Source of the DNA: Propionicimonas paludicola
GTDB lineage: Bacteria > Actinomycetota > Actinomycetes > Propionibacteriales > Propionibacteriaceae
Length of the DNA: 64,000 nucleotides
NCBI RefSeq assembly: GCF_002563675.1
Contig: NZ_PDJC01000001.1
Span: 2,356,001 to 2,420,000 of the forward strand
Reading direction: 5' to 3'
How positions within the stretch are numbered: the first letter of the stretch is position 1; each line of letters begins with the position of its first letter. Shown piece by piece: positions 39,827 to 49,362 of this stretch. The translations under genes and the position numbers were made by a program. A model generated the notes under the pieces. It ran no database searches. It was not told where the DNA came from and was given only the letters and a program-made list of their open reading frames with translations.

Positions 39827-40632
39827 CCTTGTCCCTCTCGGTTCAGTCCCTGTCGGGCGAAGGCCAGACAGCTGGCCAGGGCGTCGCGACGTTCCGTCCG
39901 ACTCATGCCGCGGGTGCCGACCTCCAGCACAATCTGCCCCCGATAACCGGTCTTGACCAACTCGGCCAGCACAGCGGACGGGTCCTGGTCACCGTCGCCG
40001 GGCAGCAGGTGCTCGTCGGCCGAGCTATGCGTCCCGTCGGTCAGATGGACGTGGGCGAGCCGCTCACCCCAGTCCCGGACCAGTTCCAGCGACGACAGCC
40101 GCGCGGTGGCCGCATGGGAAAGGTCCAAGGTCAGGTGGTCGCAGTCGAGCTGGGCGCAGTCCCAGCTGGGCGCATAGGCCCGCAACTCGCCGCCGCCCGG
40201 CCCGCGCCACGGATACATGTTCTCCACGGCGAACCGGATCCCGGTGCTCTGGGCCAGCCGGCGCACCCCGGTGGTGAAGTCCTGAGCGTAGCCGCGCTGC
40301 CAGCGAAACGGCGGATGCACGACCACCACGCCGGCCCCGAGCCGGTTCGCGGCCATGGCCGAGCGCTCCAGCTTCTCCCAGGGATCGATCCCCCAGGTGC
40401 GCTGGGTGAGCAGCAGGGTGGGCGCGTGGACGGCCAGGACCGGCACCTCGTGATAGGCCGAAAGGTCGGCCACCTGGTCGACATCGGCCGAGACGCTGTC
40501 GGTGCCCACCATCAACTCGATGCCGTCATAGCCGAGTTGCCGGGCCAGGGCGAAGGCCGATGCCGTCGACTCGGGGAACACCGAGGACGTGGAAAGCACC
40601 ACCGGCGACGTGCCGTCCAGGGGTTCAGCCAC
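39823..40632 (-). CDS. Sugar phosphate isomerase/epimerase-like TIM-barrel protein
   Basis: 269 aa from GTG 40632; an ATG at 40656 would add eight residues. Xylose-isomerase-like barrel: TASAFALARQLGYDGIELMV, VLAVHAP, VVVVHPPF, FAVENMYPW, LDLSHAA and AHVHLTDG, with candidate metal ligands Glu, Asp and His in the last three. Related to endonuclease IV and IolE/IolI enzymes. Substrate unknown. Confidence 0.8.
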   Translation of the reverse strand: MAEPLDGTSPVVLSTSSVFPESTASAFALARQLGYDGIELMVGTDSVSADVDQVADLSAYHEVPVLAVHAPTLLLTQRTWGIDPWEKLERSAMAANRLGAGVVVVHPPFRWQRGYAQDFTTGVRRLAQSTGIRFAVENMYPWRGPGGGELRAYAPSWDCAQLDCDHLTLDLSHAATARLSSLELVRDWGERLAHVHLTDGTHSSADEHLLPGDGDQDPSAVLAELVKTGYRGQIVLEVGTRGMSRTERRDALASCLAFARQGLNREGQG

Positions 40633-40730
40633 CCGTCCATGGTAGGCGAGGCACAATTCGACGACGTCGCTGGGTGCTCGCAGATCGGGCCGATTTCGCG
40701 TCCGGCCCCCTTGACAGCCAGAATGGCCCT

Positions 40731-41366
40731 ATGCGTGTCGATCATCTGACCTTCGCGGCTGGCCCCGCCGGACTGAAAGCCGAGGCCGAGCGCCTGGGTG
40801 ACCTGCTCGGTGCCCGTTTCCGCGACGGCGGCTTCCACCCCCGTTTCGGCACCCGCAGCCACATCCTTCCGCTGGCCGACGACCGCTATCTCGAAGTGGT
40901 CGAGGTCCTGGAGCACCCGGCAGCCGAGAAGGCGCCGTTCGGCCAGGCCGTCCGGGCGCGCTCGGAGATGGGCGGCGGTTGGCTCGGCTGGGTGATTTCG
41001 GTGGACGACCTGAGCCCGTTCGAGCAGCGTCTCGACCGCCAGGCCGTCCGTGGCTCCCGGCATTTCCCCGACGGACGCCTGCTGGAGTGGGATCAGATCG
41101 GGATCAAGGGCCTGATCGCCGACCCGCAGCTGCCCTACTTCATCCGCTGGACCTCCGAGCCGGAGCTCCTGCCCAGTGCGCTGCACGGCGAGATCAAGCT
41201 GGATCGGATCGAGATCGCCGGCACCCGCTCTCGGGTCGAGGACTGGCTGGGCACCGAGATCGGCGAGGTCGTCGACGGCGTCCGGATCAAGTTCAGCTCC
41301 GAGTACGGCCAGCCCGGCATTCTCTCGGCCACCTTCCAGACCCCCAACGGCAAGGTCAAGATCTAG
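40731..41366 (+). CDS. VOC family protein (glyoxalase-like domain)
   Basis: 211 aa from ATG 40731. The first His of a metal site would be in MRVDHLTFAAG, and a Glu in RYLEVVEVLEHP. Followed by a longer C-terminal part without clear ligands. It resembles the large Glyoxalase_3/glyoxalase-like group found in actinobacteria. A TTGACA at 40711 lacks a matching -10. It is divergent from the TIM-barrel gene and 48 bases before radA. Confidence 0.75.
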   Translation: MRVDHLTFAAGPAGLKAEAERLGDLLGARFRDGGFHPRFGTRSHILPLADDRYLEVVEVLEHPAAEKAPFGQAVRARSEMGGGWLGWVISVDDLSPFEQRLDRQAVRGSRHFPDGRLLEWDQIGIKGLIADPQLPYFIRWTSEPELLPSALHGEIKLDRIEIAGTRSRVEDWLGTEIGEVVDGVRIKFSSEYGQPGILSATFQTPNGKVKI

Positions 41367-41413
41367 CGATCCCCGCCTCCGGTTCTGTCAGAGCCGGGAC
41401 GTAGCTTCGGGAC

Positions 41414-42811
41414 ATGGCCAAGACCGTCCCGCAGTCCCATCAGTGCAGTGAGTGTGGCTGGCGCGCACCCAAATGGCTGGGACGCTGCCCACAGTGCCAA
41501 GCCTGGGGCAGCATCGCCGAGGTCGGAGTCAGCGCAACCCACGGGGCCACTGCTCCGGTGAACCCGGCCCAGCCGATCACCGAGGTCTCGCTGGCCGCGG
41601 CCGCGTCCCTCGGCTCCGGAGTTGGTGAACTCGATCGGGTGCTCGGCGGCGGGATCACCCCCGGTTCGGTGGTGCTGCTGGCCGGTGAACCCGGGGTCGG
41701 CAAGTCCACTCTGCTGCTCGAGGTGGCCAGTCGCTGGGCCCGGGCCGGGCGCCGCACCCTGTACGCCAGCGCCGAAGAGTCCGCCGCCCAGGTGCGGCTT
41801 CGCGCCGAACGCACCCATGCCGTAGTGGACGAGTTGTACCTGGCCGCAGAGAACGACCTGGGTGCGATCCTCGGCCACATCGAAGAGCTCTCCCCGCAAC
41901 TGCTGGTGCTCGACTCGGTGCAGACCGTCCAGGTGCCCGGAGTGGACACCACCCCGGGCGGGGTCGCCCAGGTGAAGGAGGTGACCGCTGCTCTGGTCCG
42001 GGTGGCCAAGCAGCGGGCCATGCCGGTGCTGCTGATCGGCCACGTGACCAAGGAGGGCACTGTGGCCGGCCCGCGCACCCTGGAGCACCTGGTCGACGTG
42101 GTGCTCAACTTCGAAGGCGAGCCGCACAGCAGCCTGCGGCTGCTCCGGGCCGCGAAGAACCGCTTCGGCCCGGCGGACGAGGTGGGCTGCTTCGAGCTGA
42201 CCGAAGACGGCATCCGGGAGGTGGCCGACCCCAGCGGACTGTTCACCGCCCTGCATGCCGAGCCGGCCCCCGGCACCTGCCTGAGCATCTCGCTGGCCGG
42301 GCGGCGTCCGCTGCTCACCGAGATCCAGGCGCTGGTGGCGCCGAGCGCGGCCCCGATGCCGCGCCGGGTCACTCACGGCGTCGAGTCCGGACGGGTGGCC
42401 ATGCTGCTGGCCGTCCTGCAGCGCCGGGCCGGGGTGAAGCTGCACAACAAGGAGGTTTACGTCTCCACCGTGGGCGGTGCCCGGCTGATCGATCCAGCCT
42501 CCGACCTGGCTGCGGCGATCGCGGTGGCCTCGGCGGCCTGTGACCAGTCCTTCGCCCGGCCGGTGGTGGCGATCGGCGAGATCGGCCTGTCCGGCGAGCT
42601 GCGCCGGGTCCCCGGCGTCGAGCGTCGGCTGGCCGAGGCGGCCCGGCTGGGCTTCCAGGTGGCCCTGGTCCCGCCCGGTTGCGGCGGACGGGTGGGTGCA
42701 CTCCGCGCCGTCGAGGTGACCACCGTGGCCAACGCGCTGGCCGTCCTCGGGCTGCGCAAGAAGACTGATCCGGAGCGTCCGCAGCTCAGTGTGGTCGAGC
42801 AGGCCGGCTGA
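41414..42811 (+). CDS. radA: DNA repair protein RadA (Sms)
   Basis: 465 aa, full length. Domains in order: N-terminal zinc finger (CSECGWRAPKWLGRCPQC), RecA-like ATPase with Walker A GEPGVGKSTLL, the RadA motif KNRFGP, and a C-terminal Lon-like P domain ending around GRVGALRAVEVTTVANAL. RadA is a helicase that processes branched recombination intermediates. DisA, often adjacent in actinobacteria, is not seen downstream. Confidence 0.96.
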   Translation: MAKTVPQSHQCSECGWRAPKWLGRCPQCQAWGSIAEVGVSATHGATAPVNPAQPITEVSLAAAASLGSGVGELDRVLGGGITPGSVVLLAGEPGVGKSTLLLEVASRWARAGRRTLYASAEESAAQVRLRAERTHAVVDELYLAAENDLGAILGHIEELSPQLLVLDSVQTVQVPGVDTTPGGVAQVKEVTAALVRVAKQRAMPVLLIGHVTKEGTVAGPRTLEHLVDVVLNFEGEPHSSLRLLRAAKNRFGPADEVGCFELTEDGIREVADPSGLFTALHAEPAPGTCLSISLAGRRPLLTEIQALVAPSAAPMPRRVTHGVESGRVAMLLAVLQRRAGVKLHNKEVYVSTVGGARLIDPASDLAAAIAVASAACDQSFARPVVAIGEIGLSGELRRVPGVERRLAEAARLGFQVALVPPGCGGRVGALRAVEVTTVANALAVLGLRKKTDPERPQLSVVEQAG

Positions 42812-42868
42812 TCGGTCTGCGAGGACGTCCCGCTGCTGCCGACATGGGCTGCCGTCCGCCGACGACCG

Positions 42869-43513
42869 CTACTTGGCAGTGACCGACATCACCTTCCGGG
42901 CCAAGGTCACATTGCGATAGGTGGCCGTGGCCACATAGGTGCCCGCACCGAGCACGTCCTTGGTGGTCTTGCAGCCCTTGGCCGAGCGCTTCACCGGCCA
43001 GTCGATGCCGAGTTCGACCGGCTTGCCCTTGCTCAGGGTAAGGGTCTTGCCGGGCAACAGCTTGGCGCAGTGATCGGTGGTCCAGATCCGGTCCGCCCCG
43101 CTGCTCACCGCGAGTTCGACGGTGCCGACCTCGGCGTCGAACAGGCAGTCGGCGTCGGCCTGGCTGGTCAGGGTGAGCTTGAATGGCTGGGTGCCGCCAG
43201 CCTTCACCGTCCCGTAGCCGGCCAGGCTGGCCGAAAGGCTCTCGGCGGCACAGGCCGTCGGCGCCACCGGGGTGGACGGAGTGCTGGCGGAGGCGGTGGG
43301 AGTCTGGGCAGCAGTCTGGGCAGGAGTGGTGATCGGGGCACTCGGGCTGGCCGGGCGGGTCGGTGGCGCCGCAGCCAGCGGCGCCGGGCCCTTGGGCAGG
43401 AACAGCCAGACCAGGCCGACGATCAGGGCCAGCGGCACCAGCAGCACGAGGGCGCGACGGAGCCAGTAGACCGCGGCGGGCCGCTCACCCACCGGATGCA
43501 GCACCGAGCCCAT
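42869..43513 (-). CDS. Membrane-anchored extracytoplasmic protein (hypothetical)
   Basis: 214 aa. A short cytoplasmic N-terminus, one helix (about 20-40: LVLLVPLALIVGLVWLFL), an Ala/Pro/Thr/Ser-rich linker (about 42-85) and a beta-rich outer domain with four cysteines (in TACAAES, ADCLFD, DHCAKL and KGCKTT). That pattern suggests two disulfides. It resembles small actinobacterial immunoglobulin-like or DUF4232-like wall proteins, but no family is certain. It converges on radA. Confidence 0.65.
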   Translation of the reverse strand: MGSVLHPVGERPAAVYWLRRALVLLVPLALIVGLVWLFLPKGPAPLAAAPPTRPASPSAPITTPAQTAAQTPTASASTPSTPVAPTACAAESLSASLAGYGTVKAGGTQPFKLTLTSQADADCLFDAEVGTVELAVSSGADRIWTTDHCAKLLPGKTLTLSKGKPVELGIDWPVKRSAKGCKTTKDVLGAGTYVATATYRNVTLARKVMSVTAK

Positions 43514-43642
43514 AGGCCAAGGCTAGGTCGACCCGGCCAAGACCAGGGGCACACCACGCCGAACCACGGGGTTACCTGATCCGTACTGCACACCTGGCCG
43601 GTACCTTTGAGGCAGACACACCATGACTTTGTGAGGGCAGAG

Positions 43643-44371
43643 ATGACTGATCCGACCGCTGACTCCACTCCGGGCGCCGAGGCGACGCCGCCGGCGGACG
43701 ATCTGACGTTCCCGAAGTTCGACGAGCCGACCAGGGTTGACCCGTTCAGCCTGCCCGACTCGACCCAGCCGGACACCTCCGCGTCCAGCCACCTGTGGGA
43801 TCTGCCCACACCGGCCGCGGAACCGACCACGACCAGCTACCCGGGGCTGAACTACCAGGCGCAGGCTGCCTACGCCCAGCCCACCTATCCGCAGCCCCAG
43901 CTGCAGCCCGGCCCGTCGGCGTCCGCCTCGACGGGGTATCCGAACCCGACCGGGTACGCCCAGCCGACCGGCTACCCGCAGGCCCCCTACGGACAGTCTT
44001 CGGGCTACTCGCAGCCGGCTCAGGCCGGCTACCCCGAGCCGTCCGGTTATGCCGGTTACGGGCAAGAGATGGCCACCCAGCAGCAGCAGCCCTACGGCTA
44101 CGGCTATCCGATGGCGCCCGACCACCCCAGTTCGACGGTGGTGCTGGTCCTCGGCCTGATCGGCATGTTCCTGTTCCCGCTCACCGCGCCGGTCGCGTGG
44201 GTGATGGGTTCGAAGGCCCGCGCCGAGATGAAGGCCTACCCCGGCCGGTGGGGCTCCAGCGGCACCCTGACCGTCGGCTGGGTGCTGGGCCTCATCACCT
44301 CGGTGATCTGGCTGCTGATGATCGGCGTCATAGTGCTGGGAGTTGTCGGCATGGCCGCGTTCTACCGCTGA
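43643..44371 (+). CDS. DUF4190 domain-containing membrane protein
   Basis: 242 aa from ATG 43643 with GAGGGCAGAG upstream. The first 165 residues are acidic, then rich in Pro, Gly, Tyr and Gln with irregular GYxQP repeats. Two membrane helices follow: VVLVLGLIGMFLFPLTAPVA, and a second at about 210-238. The DUF4190 link MGSKARAEMKAYPG lies between them. Such proteins are common and uncharacterised in actinobacteria. Ends at a strong terminator shared with clpC. Confidence 0.8.
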   Translation: MTDPTADSTPGAEATPPADDLTFPKFDEPTRVDPFSLPDSTQPDTSASSHLWDLPTPAAEPTTTSYPGLNYQAQAAYAQPTYPQPQLQPGPSASASTGYPNPTGYAQPTGYPQAPYGQSSGYSQPAQAGYPEPSGYAGYGQEMATQQQQPYGYGYPMAPDHPSSTVVLVLGLIGMFLFPLTAPVAWVMGSKARAEMKAYPGRWGSSGTLTVGWVLGLITSVIWLLMIGVIVLGVVGMAAFYR

Positions 44372-44385
44372 GTTCCTGGACAAGC

Positions 44386-44422
44386 GAAAGCGGCCCGGTT
44401 CCGAAGAACCGGGCCGCTTTTC
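44386..44422. terminator. Bidirectional intrinsic terminator between DUF4190 gene and clpC
   Basis: A perfect 15-bp stem (44386-44400 with 44407-44421) has the loop CCGAAG. It is flanked by A-rich and T-rich edges (GAAAGC... and ...GCTTTTC), giving a U-tract in both directions. It sits between convergent stops at 44371 and 44430. Confidence 0.92.
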
Positions 44423-44429
44423 TATTACG

Positions 44430-46928
44430 TCAGGGCTGGACGACGTCCGCCGTCGGTGAGTCCGGAACCGGCTGCTTGCGCTGACCGGTGAAGGTGAACG
44501 GGAACTCCGATCCCTCCGGGGCCACATCGACCACGACGATCTCGCCGGGCAGCACTTCGGCGAACAGGATCTTCTCGGCAAGCTGATCCTCGATGTCGCG
44601 CTGGATGGCCCGCCGCAACGGACGCGCTCCCAGCATCGGATCGAAACCACGCTTGGCGATCAGCGCCTTGGCCGCAGACGTCAGCTCGATGCCCATGTCG
44701 CGATCCTTGAGCCGCAGCTCGATCTGGGCGACCATCAGGTCCACGATCCGCTCGATGTCGGCGCCGGTGAGCTGGTGGAAGACCACGATCTCGTCCACCC
44801 GGTTCAGGAACTCAGGGCGGAAGTGCTGCTTGAGCTCGTCGGAGACCTTGGCCTTCATCTTCTCGTAGCTGCCGACCTCGTCGGTGTTCTGGCTGAAGCC
44901 CAGGTTCACCGACTTCGAGATGTCGCGAGTACCCAGGTTGGTGGTCATCACGATCACGGTGTTCTTGAAGTCGACCACCCGGCCCTGGGCATCGGTCAGA
45001 CGACCCTCGTCCAGGATCTGCAGCAGCGAGTTGAAGATGTCCGGGTGGGCCTTCTCGATCTCATCGAAGAGCACCACGCTGAACGGCTTGCGGCGCACCT
45101 TCTCGGTGAGCTGGCCGCCCTCTTCGTAACCCACGTAGCCAGGAGGCGAACCGAACATCCGGGAGGCGGTGTGCTTCTCGGAGTACTCGCTCATGTCGAG
45201 GGTGATCAGGGCGTCCTCGTCACCGAACAGGAACTCGGTCAGCGCCTTGGTCAGCTCGGTCTTGCCGACGCCGGACGGGCCGGCGAAGATGAACGAACCG
45301 CTGGGCCGCTTGGGATCCTTCAGTCCGGCCCGGGTACGCCGGATCGAACGCGACAGCGCCTTGACCGCGTCGTGCTGGCCGATGTAGCGCCGGCCGATCT
45401 CCTCCTCCATCTTGAGCAGTCGAGCCGACTCCTCTTCGGTGAGCTTGAAGACCGGGATGCCGGTGGCACCCGACAACACCTCGGCGATCTCTTCCTCGCC
45501 GACCTCGGCCGGGACGTCCGAGTCGCCGGTCTTCCAGGCCTCTTCGCGCTCAGCCCGGGCGATGTTGAGCTTACGCTCGTCATCACGCAGCCCGGCAGCC
45601 AGCTCGAAGTCCTGGGCGTCGATGGCGGCTTCCTTCTGCAGGCGCACCGCAGCGATCTTCTCGTCGAACTCGCGCAGGTCCGGCGGCGCGGTCATCCGCT
45701 TGATCCGCAGCCGGGCGCCGGCCTCGTCGATCAGGTCGATGGCCTTGTCCGGCAGGAACCGGTCGGAGATGTAGCGGTCGGCCAGCTGGGCGGCCGCGGT
45801 CAGGGCAGCATCGGTGATGGTGATCCGGTGGTGCGCCTCGTAGCGGTCACGCAGGCCGCGAAGGATGTCGATGGTCAGCGCGATGGACGGCTCGGCCACC
45901 TGGATCGGCTGGAACCGGCGCTCCAGAGCGGCGTCCTTCTCGATGTACTTGCGGTACTCGTCGAGGGTGGTGGCCCCGATGGTCTGCAGCTCGCCACGGG
46001 CCAGCATCGGCTTCAGGATGGACGCAGCATCGATGGCACCCTCGGCCGCACCGGCTCCGACCAGGGTGTGGATCTCGTCGATGAACAGGACCACGTCGCC
46101 GCGGGTCTTGATCTCCTTGAGCACCTTCTTCAGGCGCTCCTCGAAGTCACCGCGGTACCGGGAGCCGGCCACCAGCGCACCCAGGTCAAGGGTGTAGATC
46201 TGCTTGTCACGCAGGGTCTCGGGGACGTCGCCTCGGACGATCTGCTGGCTCAGGCCCTCGACGACTGCGGTCTTGCCGACACCGGGCTCGCCGATCAGCA
46301 CCGGGTTGTTCTTGGTGCGCCGGGACAGCACCGTCATCACCCGCTCGATCTCTTTGGCGCGACCGATCACCGGGTCGAGCTTGTTCTCTCGAGCCGCCTG
46401 GGTGAGGTTGCGTCCGAACTGATCGAGGATGGTCTGGGCCGACGCGGCCGGACCGGACTCGGGAGCACCGGCGGTGGCCGCCTCCTTGCCCTGGTAGCCG
46501 GACAGCAGCTGCAAGACAGTGTTGCGAACCCGGTTCAGGTCGGCGCCGAGCTTGATCAGCACCTGGGCGGCAACGCCCTCACCCTCACGGATCAGGCCCA
46601 GCAGGATGTGCTCGGTACCGATGTAGGGGTGGTTGATCTGCAGCGCCTCGCGCATTGAGAACTCCAGCACCTTCTTGGCGCGCGGAGTGAACGGAATATG
46701 GCCGGTCGGCGCCTGCTGGCCCTGGCCGATGATCTCCTCGACCTGCTCGCGGACGGCCTCCAGCGAAATCCCCATCGACTCCAGCGCCTTGGCTGCGACA
46801 CCCTCACCCTCATGGATCAGGCCCAGCAGAAGGTGCTCGGTACCGATGTAGTTGTGATTGAGCATTCGGGCCTCGTCCTGAGCCAGGACGATCACCCGAC
46901 GGGCACGGTCAGTGAAGCGGTCGAACAT
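44430..46928 (-). CDS. clpC: AAA+ ATPase ClpC (ClpC1), chaperone of the Clp protease
   Basis: 832 aa from ATG 46928, with AAGGAG upstream. Order: two Clp-N repeats (1-140; [20 protein letters not shown]), D1 ATPase with [17 protein letters not shown] domain (about 415-450), and D2 ATPase with [14 protein letters not shown]. The ClpP-docking loop is the VGFS-type NLGFSQN region in D2. It unfolds proteins for ClpP1P2 and is essential in mycobacteria. Downstream of lsr2 on the same strand but separated by a terminator. Confidence 0.97.
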   Translation of the reverse strand: MFDRFTDRARRVIVLAQDEARMLNHNYIGTEHLLLGLIHEGEGVAAKALESMGISLEAVREQVEEIIGQGQQAPTGHIPFTPRAKKVLEFSMREALQINHPYIGTEHILLGLIREGEGVAAQVLIKLGADLNRVRNTVLQLLSGYQGKEAATAGAPESGPAASAQTILDQFGRNLTQAARENKLDPVIGRAKEIERVMTVLSRRTKNNPVLIGEPGVGKTAVVEGLSQQIVRGDVPETLRDKQIYTLDLGALVAGSRYRGDFEERLKKVLKEIKTRGDVVLFIDEIHTLVGAGAAEGAIDAASILKPMLARGELQTIGATTLDEYRKYIEKDAALERRFQPIQVAEPSIALTIDILRGLRDRYEAHHRITITDAALTAAAQLADRYISDRFLPDKAIDLIDEAGARLRIKRMTAPPDLREFDEKIAAVRLQKEAAIDAQDFELAAGLRDDERKLNIARAEREEAWKTGDSDVPAEVGEEEIAEVLSGATGIPVFKLTEEESARLLKMEEEIGRRYIGQHDAVKALSRSIRRTRAGLKDPKRPSGSFIFAGPSGVGKTELTKALTEFLFGDEDALITLDMSEYSEKHTASRMFGSPPGYVGYEEGGQLTEKVRRKPFSVVLFDEIEKAHPDIFNSLLQILDEGRLTDAQGRVVDFKNTVIVMTTNLGTRDISKSVNLGFSQNTDEVGSYEKMKAKVSDELKQHFRPEFLNRVDEIVVFHQLTGADIERIVDLMVAQIELRLKDRDMGIELTSAAKALIAKRGFDPMLGARPLRRAIQRDIEDQLAEKILFAEVLPGEIVVVDVAPEGSEFPFTFTGQRKQPVPDSPTADVVQP

Positions 46929-47029
46929 TCCGGAGAACTCCTTTTCCCGGCGACGGCCCAACGGGGCCAACCCGTCACCGATGGCACCAACAGCTTAGTC
47001 AACGCTGCGACGGTGCTCCGAAGTCCCGT

Positions 47030-47065
47030 GTTCGCCTCCGGCTCAATCTGAGGCCGGAGGCGAAC
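47030..47065 (-). terminator. Long hairpin after lsr2
   Basis: GTTCGCCTCCGGC (47030-47042) pairs perfectly with GCCGGAGGCGAAC (47053-47065) around a 10-base loop. It starts 10 bases past the lsr2 stop, in the minus-strand direction. There is no clear U-tract. Confidence 0.7.
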
Positions 47066-47075
47066 CGGATCTTGC

Positions 47076-47399
47076 TCAGCTGTGAGCGCGCTCGTAGGCC
47101 TCGCGCACCTCGGCCGACACGCGGCCGCGGGCCGAAACCTGCATTCCCTCCGAGACCGCCCATGCCCGAATATCGGTGGCGGCGGTGCCGCCGGCCTTGC
47201 GCTTTCCACCGGCCCGACGAGCAGTGCGCTCGCGCTGACCGGCCGCGATGTAGGGGGCGAAAGCATCGCGAAGCTTCTTGGCGTTGGCGGTAGAGAGATC
47301 GATGGAGTAGCTCACTCCGTCGAGCGAGAAAGCGATCGTCTCGGCGGCTGCGGAGCCGTCGAGGTCGTCAGTGTGGATCACCTGAACTCGCTTGGCCAT
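47076..47399 (-). CDS. lsr2: Nucleoid-associated protein Lsr2
   Basis: 107 aa from ATG 47399 with AAAGGA upstream. The N-terminal oligomerisation domain begins MAKRVQVIHTDDLDG, and the C-terminal DNA-binding domain carries the RGR minor-groove motif in VSARGRVSAEV. A basic linker (RRAGGKRKAGG) joins them. Lsr2 is the H-NS-like silencer that coats AT-rich DNA in actinobacteria. The upstream region has noticeably lower GC and could bind Lsr2 itself. Confidence 0.95.
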   Translation of the reverse strand: MAKRVQVIHTDDLDGSAAAETIAFSLDGVSYSIDLSTANAKKLRDAFAPYIAAGQRERTARRAGGKRKAGGTAATDIRAWAVSEGMQVSARGRVSAEVREAYERAHS

Positions 47400-47712
47400 G
47401 TGGTTCCTTTCGATATGCCCTAGCACGGAAGTGCTATTGGCTCCCCTAATCTGCGTGTTGAAGCATATACCCGGTGCGAGAAACTGCAAGTTGGCCAAGT
47501 TGATTGCGGGTTGTGGCAATTCGGTCAGAAATCCAACGGACGTGGAGATCGGAGCAGGCCGGGCACGGTACCACTTGCCGTCAAATCTGAAAGCGGTTGC
47601 AGCGGTCCGAATTAGGTCGATCAGACATCAGGCCTGCAGCCGAGCCCAGCGAAACGCCGATGCCACAAGCGCCATCACAAAGGCGAGCCGGCAGCGATAG
47701 TGACCGCTGCGG
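47400..47712 (-). promoter_or_regulatory. lsr2 upstream region, lower GC, with candidate promoter
   Basis: No convincing gene lies in these 313 bases. On the minus strand, TTGCAG (47484-47489) and TATGCT (47462-47467) are 16 bases apart and make a candidate promoter. The leader holds a 6-bp stem with a GGAA loop at 47421-47436. By eye the stretch is richer in A and T than its neighbours. Confidence 0.5.
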
Positions 47713-48294
47713 TCAGGCTTGGCGCAGCTCGTCCAGGCCCTCGCCCGGCGGATTGGCCAATGCCCGGAGTAGGACCACCGTTGGGAACCCCTGCGCATCC
47801 CACAGGTCGGCCAGCGTGGCATCGCGTCCCCGGGTGGGCAGAGCCAGGATCTGCGCCTCCTGAAGGCCCATCCGCCGACCCAGCTCGGCCCGAAGGGCTG
47901 CCTTGTCACCGCGCAACTGGGCAACCTCAAGCTGAAGCCGCCCAGCCTCCGCCCGAGCCTCGTCCAGGCTGTGCTGCAGGCCCTGATTACGCTCGATCAC
48001 CTCGTCAATGGTGCGATCGGTACGCAGCCGGAAGCTGGCAACCTCGGCCGCTGAGCGAAATGCATCCGCTGCCTGCTCGCTCAGCAACAAGAATCTGGTC
48101 TCGCGGACTTCACCCCAGGCCCGGACGGTGGCGAACACACCCGCGCCGATGGCGATCACCGCACTGGCGATCGCGCCCCAAAATCCCAAGAATGCGGTTG
48201 CGATGGCAACCAGCGCCGCCGAGACGAGCACTACTTCAGCCTGCCGGCGACGCGGGGAGCTAATCGCTTTTCTCCGCCCTGCGGCTGATTTCAC
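47713..48294 (-). CDS. Membrane protein with coiled coil (hypothetical)
   Basis: 193 aa from GTG 48294; an ATG at 48354 would overlap the DUF3180 gene. A basic N-terminus (GRRKAISSPRRRQ), two close membrane helices (about 20-62), then a long helical region with coiled-coil character (about 95-150: IERNQGLQHSLDEARAEAGR). Ends in a small domain (RDATLADLWDAQGFPTVVLL). No family recognised. Downstream of the folate/DUF3180 genes by 10 bases, so probably in the same operon. Confidence 0.6.
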   Translation of the reverse strand: MKSAAGRRKAISSPRRRQAEVVLVSAALVAIATAFLGFWGAIASAVIAIGAGVFATVRAWGEVRETRFLLLSEQAADAFRSAAEVASFRLRTDRTIDEVIERNQGLQHSLDEARAEAGRLQLEVAQLRGDKAALRAELGRRMGLQEAQILALPTRGRDATLADLWDAQGFPTVVLLRALANPPGEGLDELRQA

Positions 48295-48304
48295 GCCGCT
48301 GAGT

Positions 48305-48823
48305 CTAGCTAGCGTCGTCGCTGCGGTCGGGATTACGCGGCGGCGTGGCGTCATCGTCGCTCGATGGCGGTATCCGACACGCTCGTTCCAAGAAGGCGCC
48401 AGCCACGGCCAATCCCGCACTGGTGATGACCGCCACCGCCGAACTGATCACACGTTCTCTGGGCAATACTGCGTCCCACCGCGAAACCGAATAGCCGGCA
48501 ATCGCGGCATAGCCACCAGCCAGAGCGGCGCCGACCAATAGGCTCGCTTTTCCGAGGACGACCAACCGGATGGCGCGCTGCGGCTCGAGCAGCTCGTGAC
48601 GCACCTGGACGGCCCGATGAGTGGCCCACGCTTGAATGGCGGTGAATGCCGCAAGCACCGCGGTTGTCGCCACCACTGCCAATGGCAGCTGGGGCAGCGG
48701 AAGGTCGAACAGGTCGAGCACGCTGAACAGCAGCCAGCCCAGGCCGGCCCCGACCACGACCGCGACTCCGATGGTCTGCCAGCCGGTCGGACGCAGCGTG
48801 GGCTGTGGACCTGACTCGCCCAT
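48305..48823 (-). CDS. DUF3180 family membrane protein
   Basis: 172 aa from ATG 48823, which overlaps the folK stop (TGATG). Four hydrophobic segments: about 16-36, 45-65, 90-110 and 125-145. Its tail is acidic (PPSSDDDATPPRN). DUF3180 proteins follow folK in many actinobacteria (Rv3605c position). Function unknown. Confidence 0.85.
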   Translation of the reverse strand: MGESGPQPTLRPTGWQTIGVAVVVGAGLGWLLFSVLDLFDLPLPQLPLAVVATTAVLAAFTAIQAWATHRAVQVRHELLEPQRAIRLVVLGKASLLVGAALAGGYAAIAGYSVSRWDAVLPRERVISSAVAVITSAGLAVAGAFLERACRIPPSSDDDATPPRNPDRSDDAS

Positions 48824-49362
48824 CACTCGATCCGCAGGTCGGTGCGCCGGACCACCCCGCTGGTGTCGGTGTTCCGGACGAGTTCGGCGACGGGTCCATG
48901 CCCGACCAGGCTGGCCGCCGGATCGGCTTCCAGCCAGGGAACCAGTACGAAGGCCCGCAGATGAGCCCGGGGGTGCGGCAGGGTGAGCGCCTCGGTGTTG
49001 ATCCGGCGTTCTCCCACGCAGATCACGTCGACGTCGACCGTCCGCGGGCCGCCCGGAACCTCGCGGACCCGGTTGAACACCTCTTCGATGGCCAGGGCCC
49101 GCTCCAGCATCACCATGGACGCCAGAGTCGAGTCGGCGACCACCACGACGTTCAAGAAGTCGGGCTGGTCGAGCAGGCCGACCGGCTTGGTCTCATAGAC
49201 CCCCGAGATGCTGCTGATGGTCAGTCCTGGGGTGGCCCGCAGCGCGTCCACCGCGCCTTGCAGGTACTCCATCCGGTCGCCCAGGTTCGAGCCGAGCGAG
49301 AACACCGCTTGGCGCAGCGGCACCATTCCGCTGAGGGTGTCGACATCGAAGTCAATGGTCAT
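48823..49362 (-). CDS. folK: Hydroxymethyl-dihydropterin pyrophosphokinase (HPPK)
   Basis: 179 aa. The HPPK start is VFSLGSNLGDRMEYLQGAV, and the ATP/metal site is GGPRTVDVDVI. PHPRAHLRAFVLVPW is the conserved C-terminal segment. It transfers pyrophosphate from ATP to 6-hydroxymethyl-dihydropterin. The start overlaps folB by four bases. A 17-residue N-terminal extension precedes the usual start. Confidence 0.95.
   Translation of the reverse strand: MTIDFDVDTLSGMVPLRQAVFSLGSNLGDRMEYLQGAVDALRATPGLTISSISGVYETKPVGLLDQPDFLNVVVVADSTLASMVMLERALAIEEVFNRVREVPGGPRTVDVDVICVGERRINTEALTLPHPRAHLRAFVLVPWLEADPAASLVGHGPVAELVRNTDTSGVVRRTDLRIE

Noticed and set aside
40711-40735. TTGACA promoter for the VOC gene
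   Set aside because: No -10 lies at 16-18 bases. The correct spacing would fall inside the coding sequence.
44775-46658. Long open frame opposite clpC
   Set aside because: ClpC is complete with all ATPase motifs on the minus strand. The plus frame is composition-driven.
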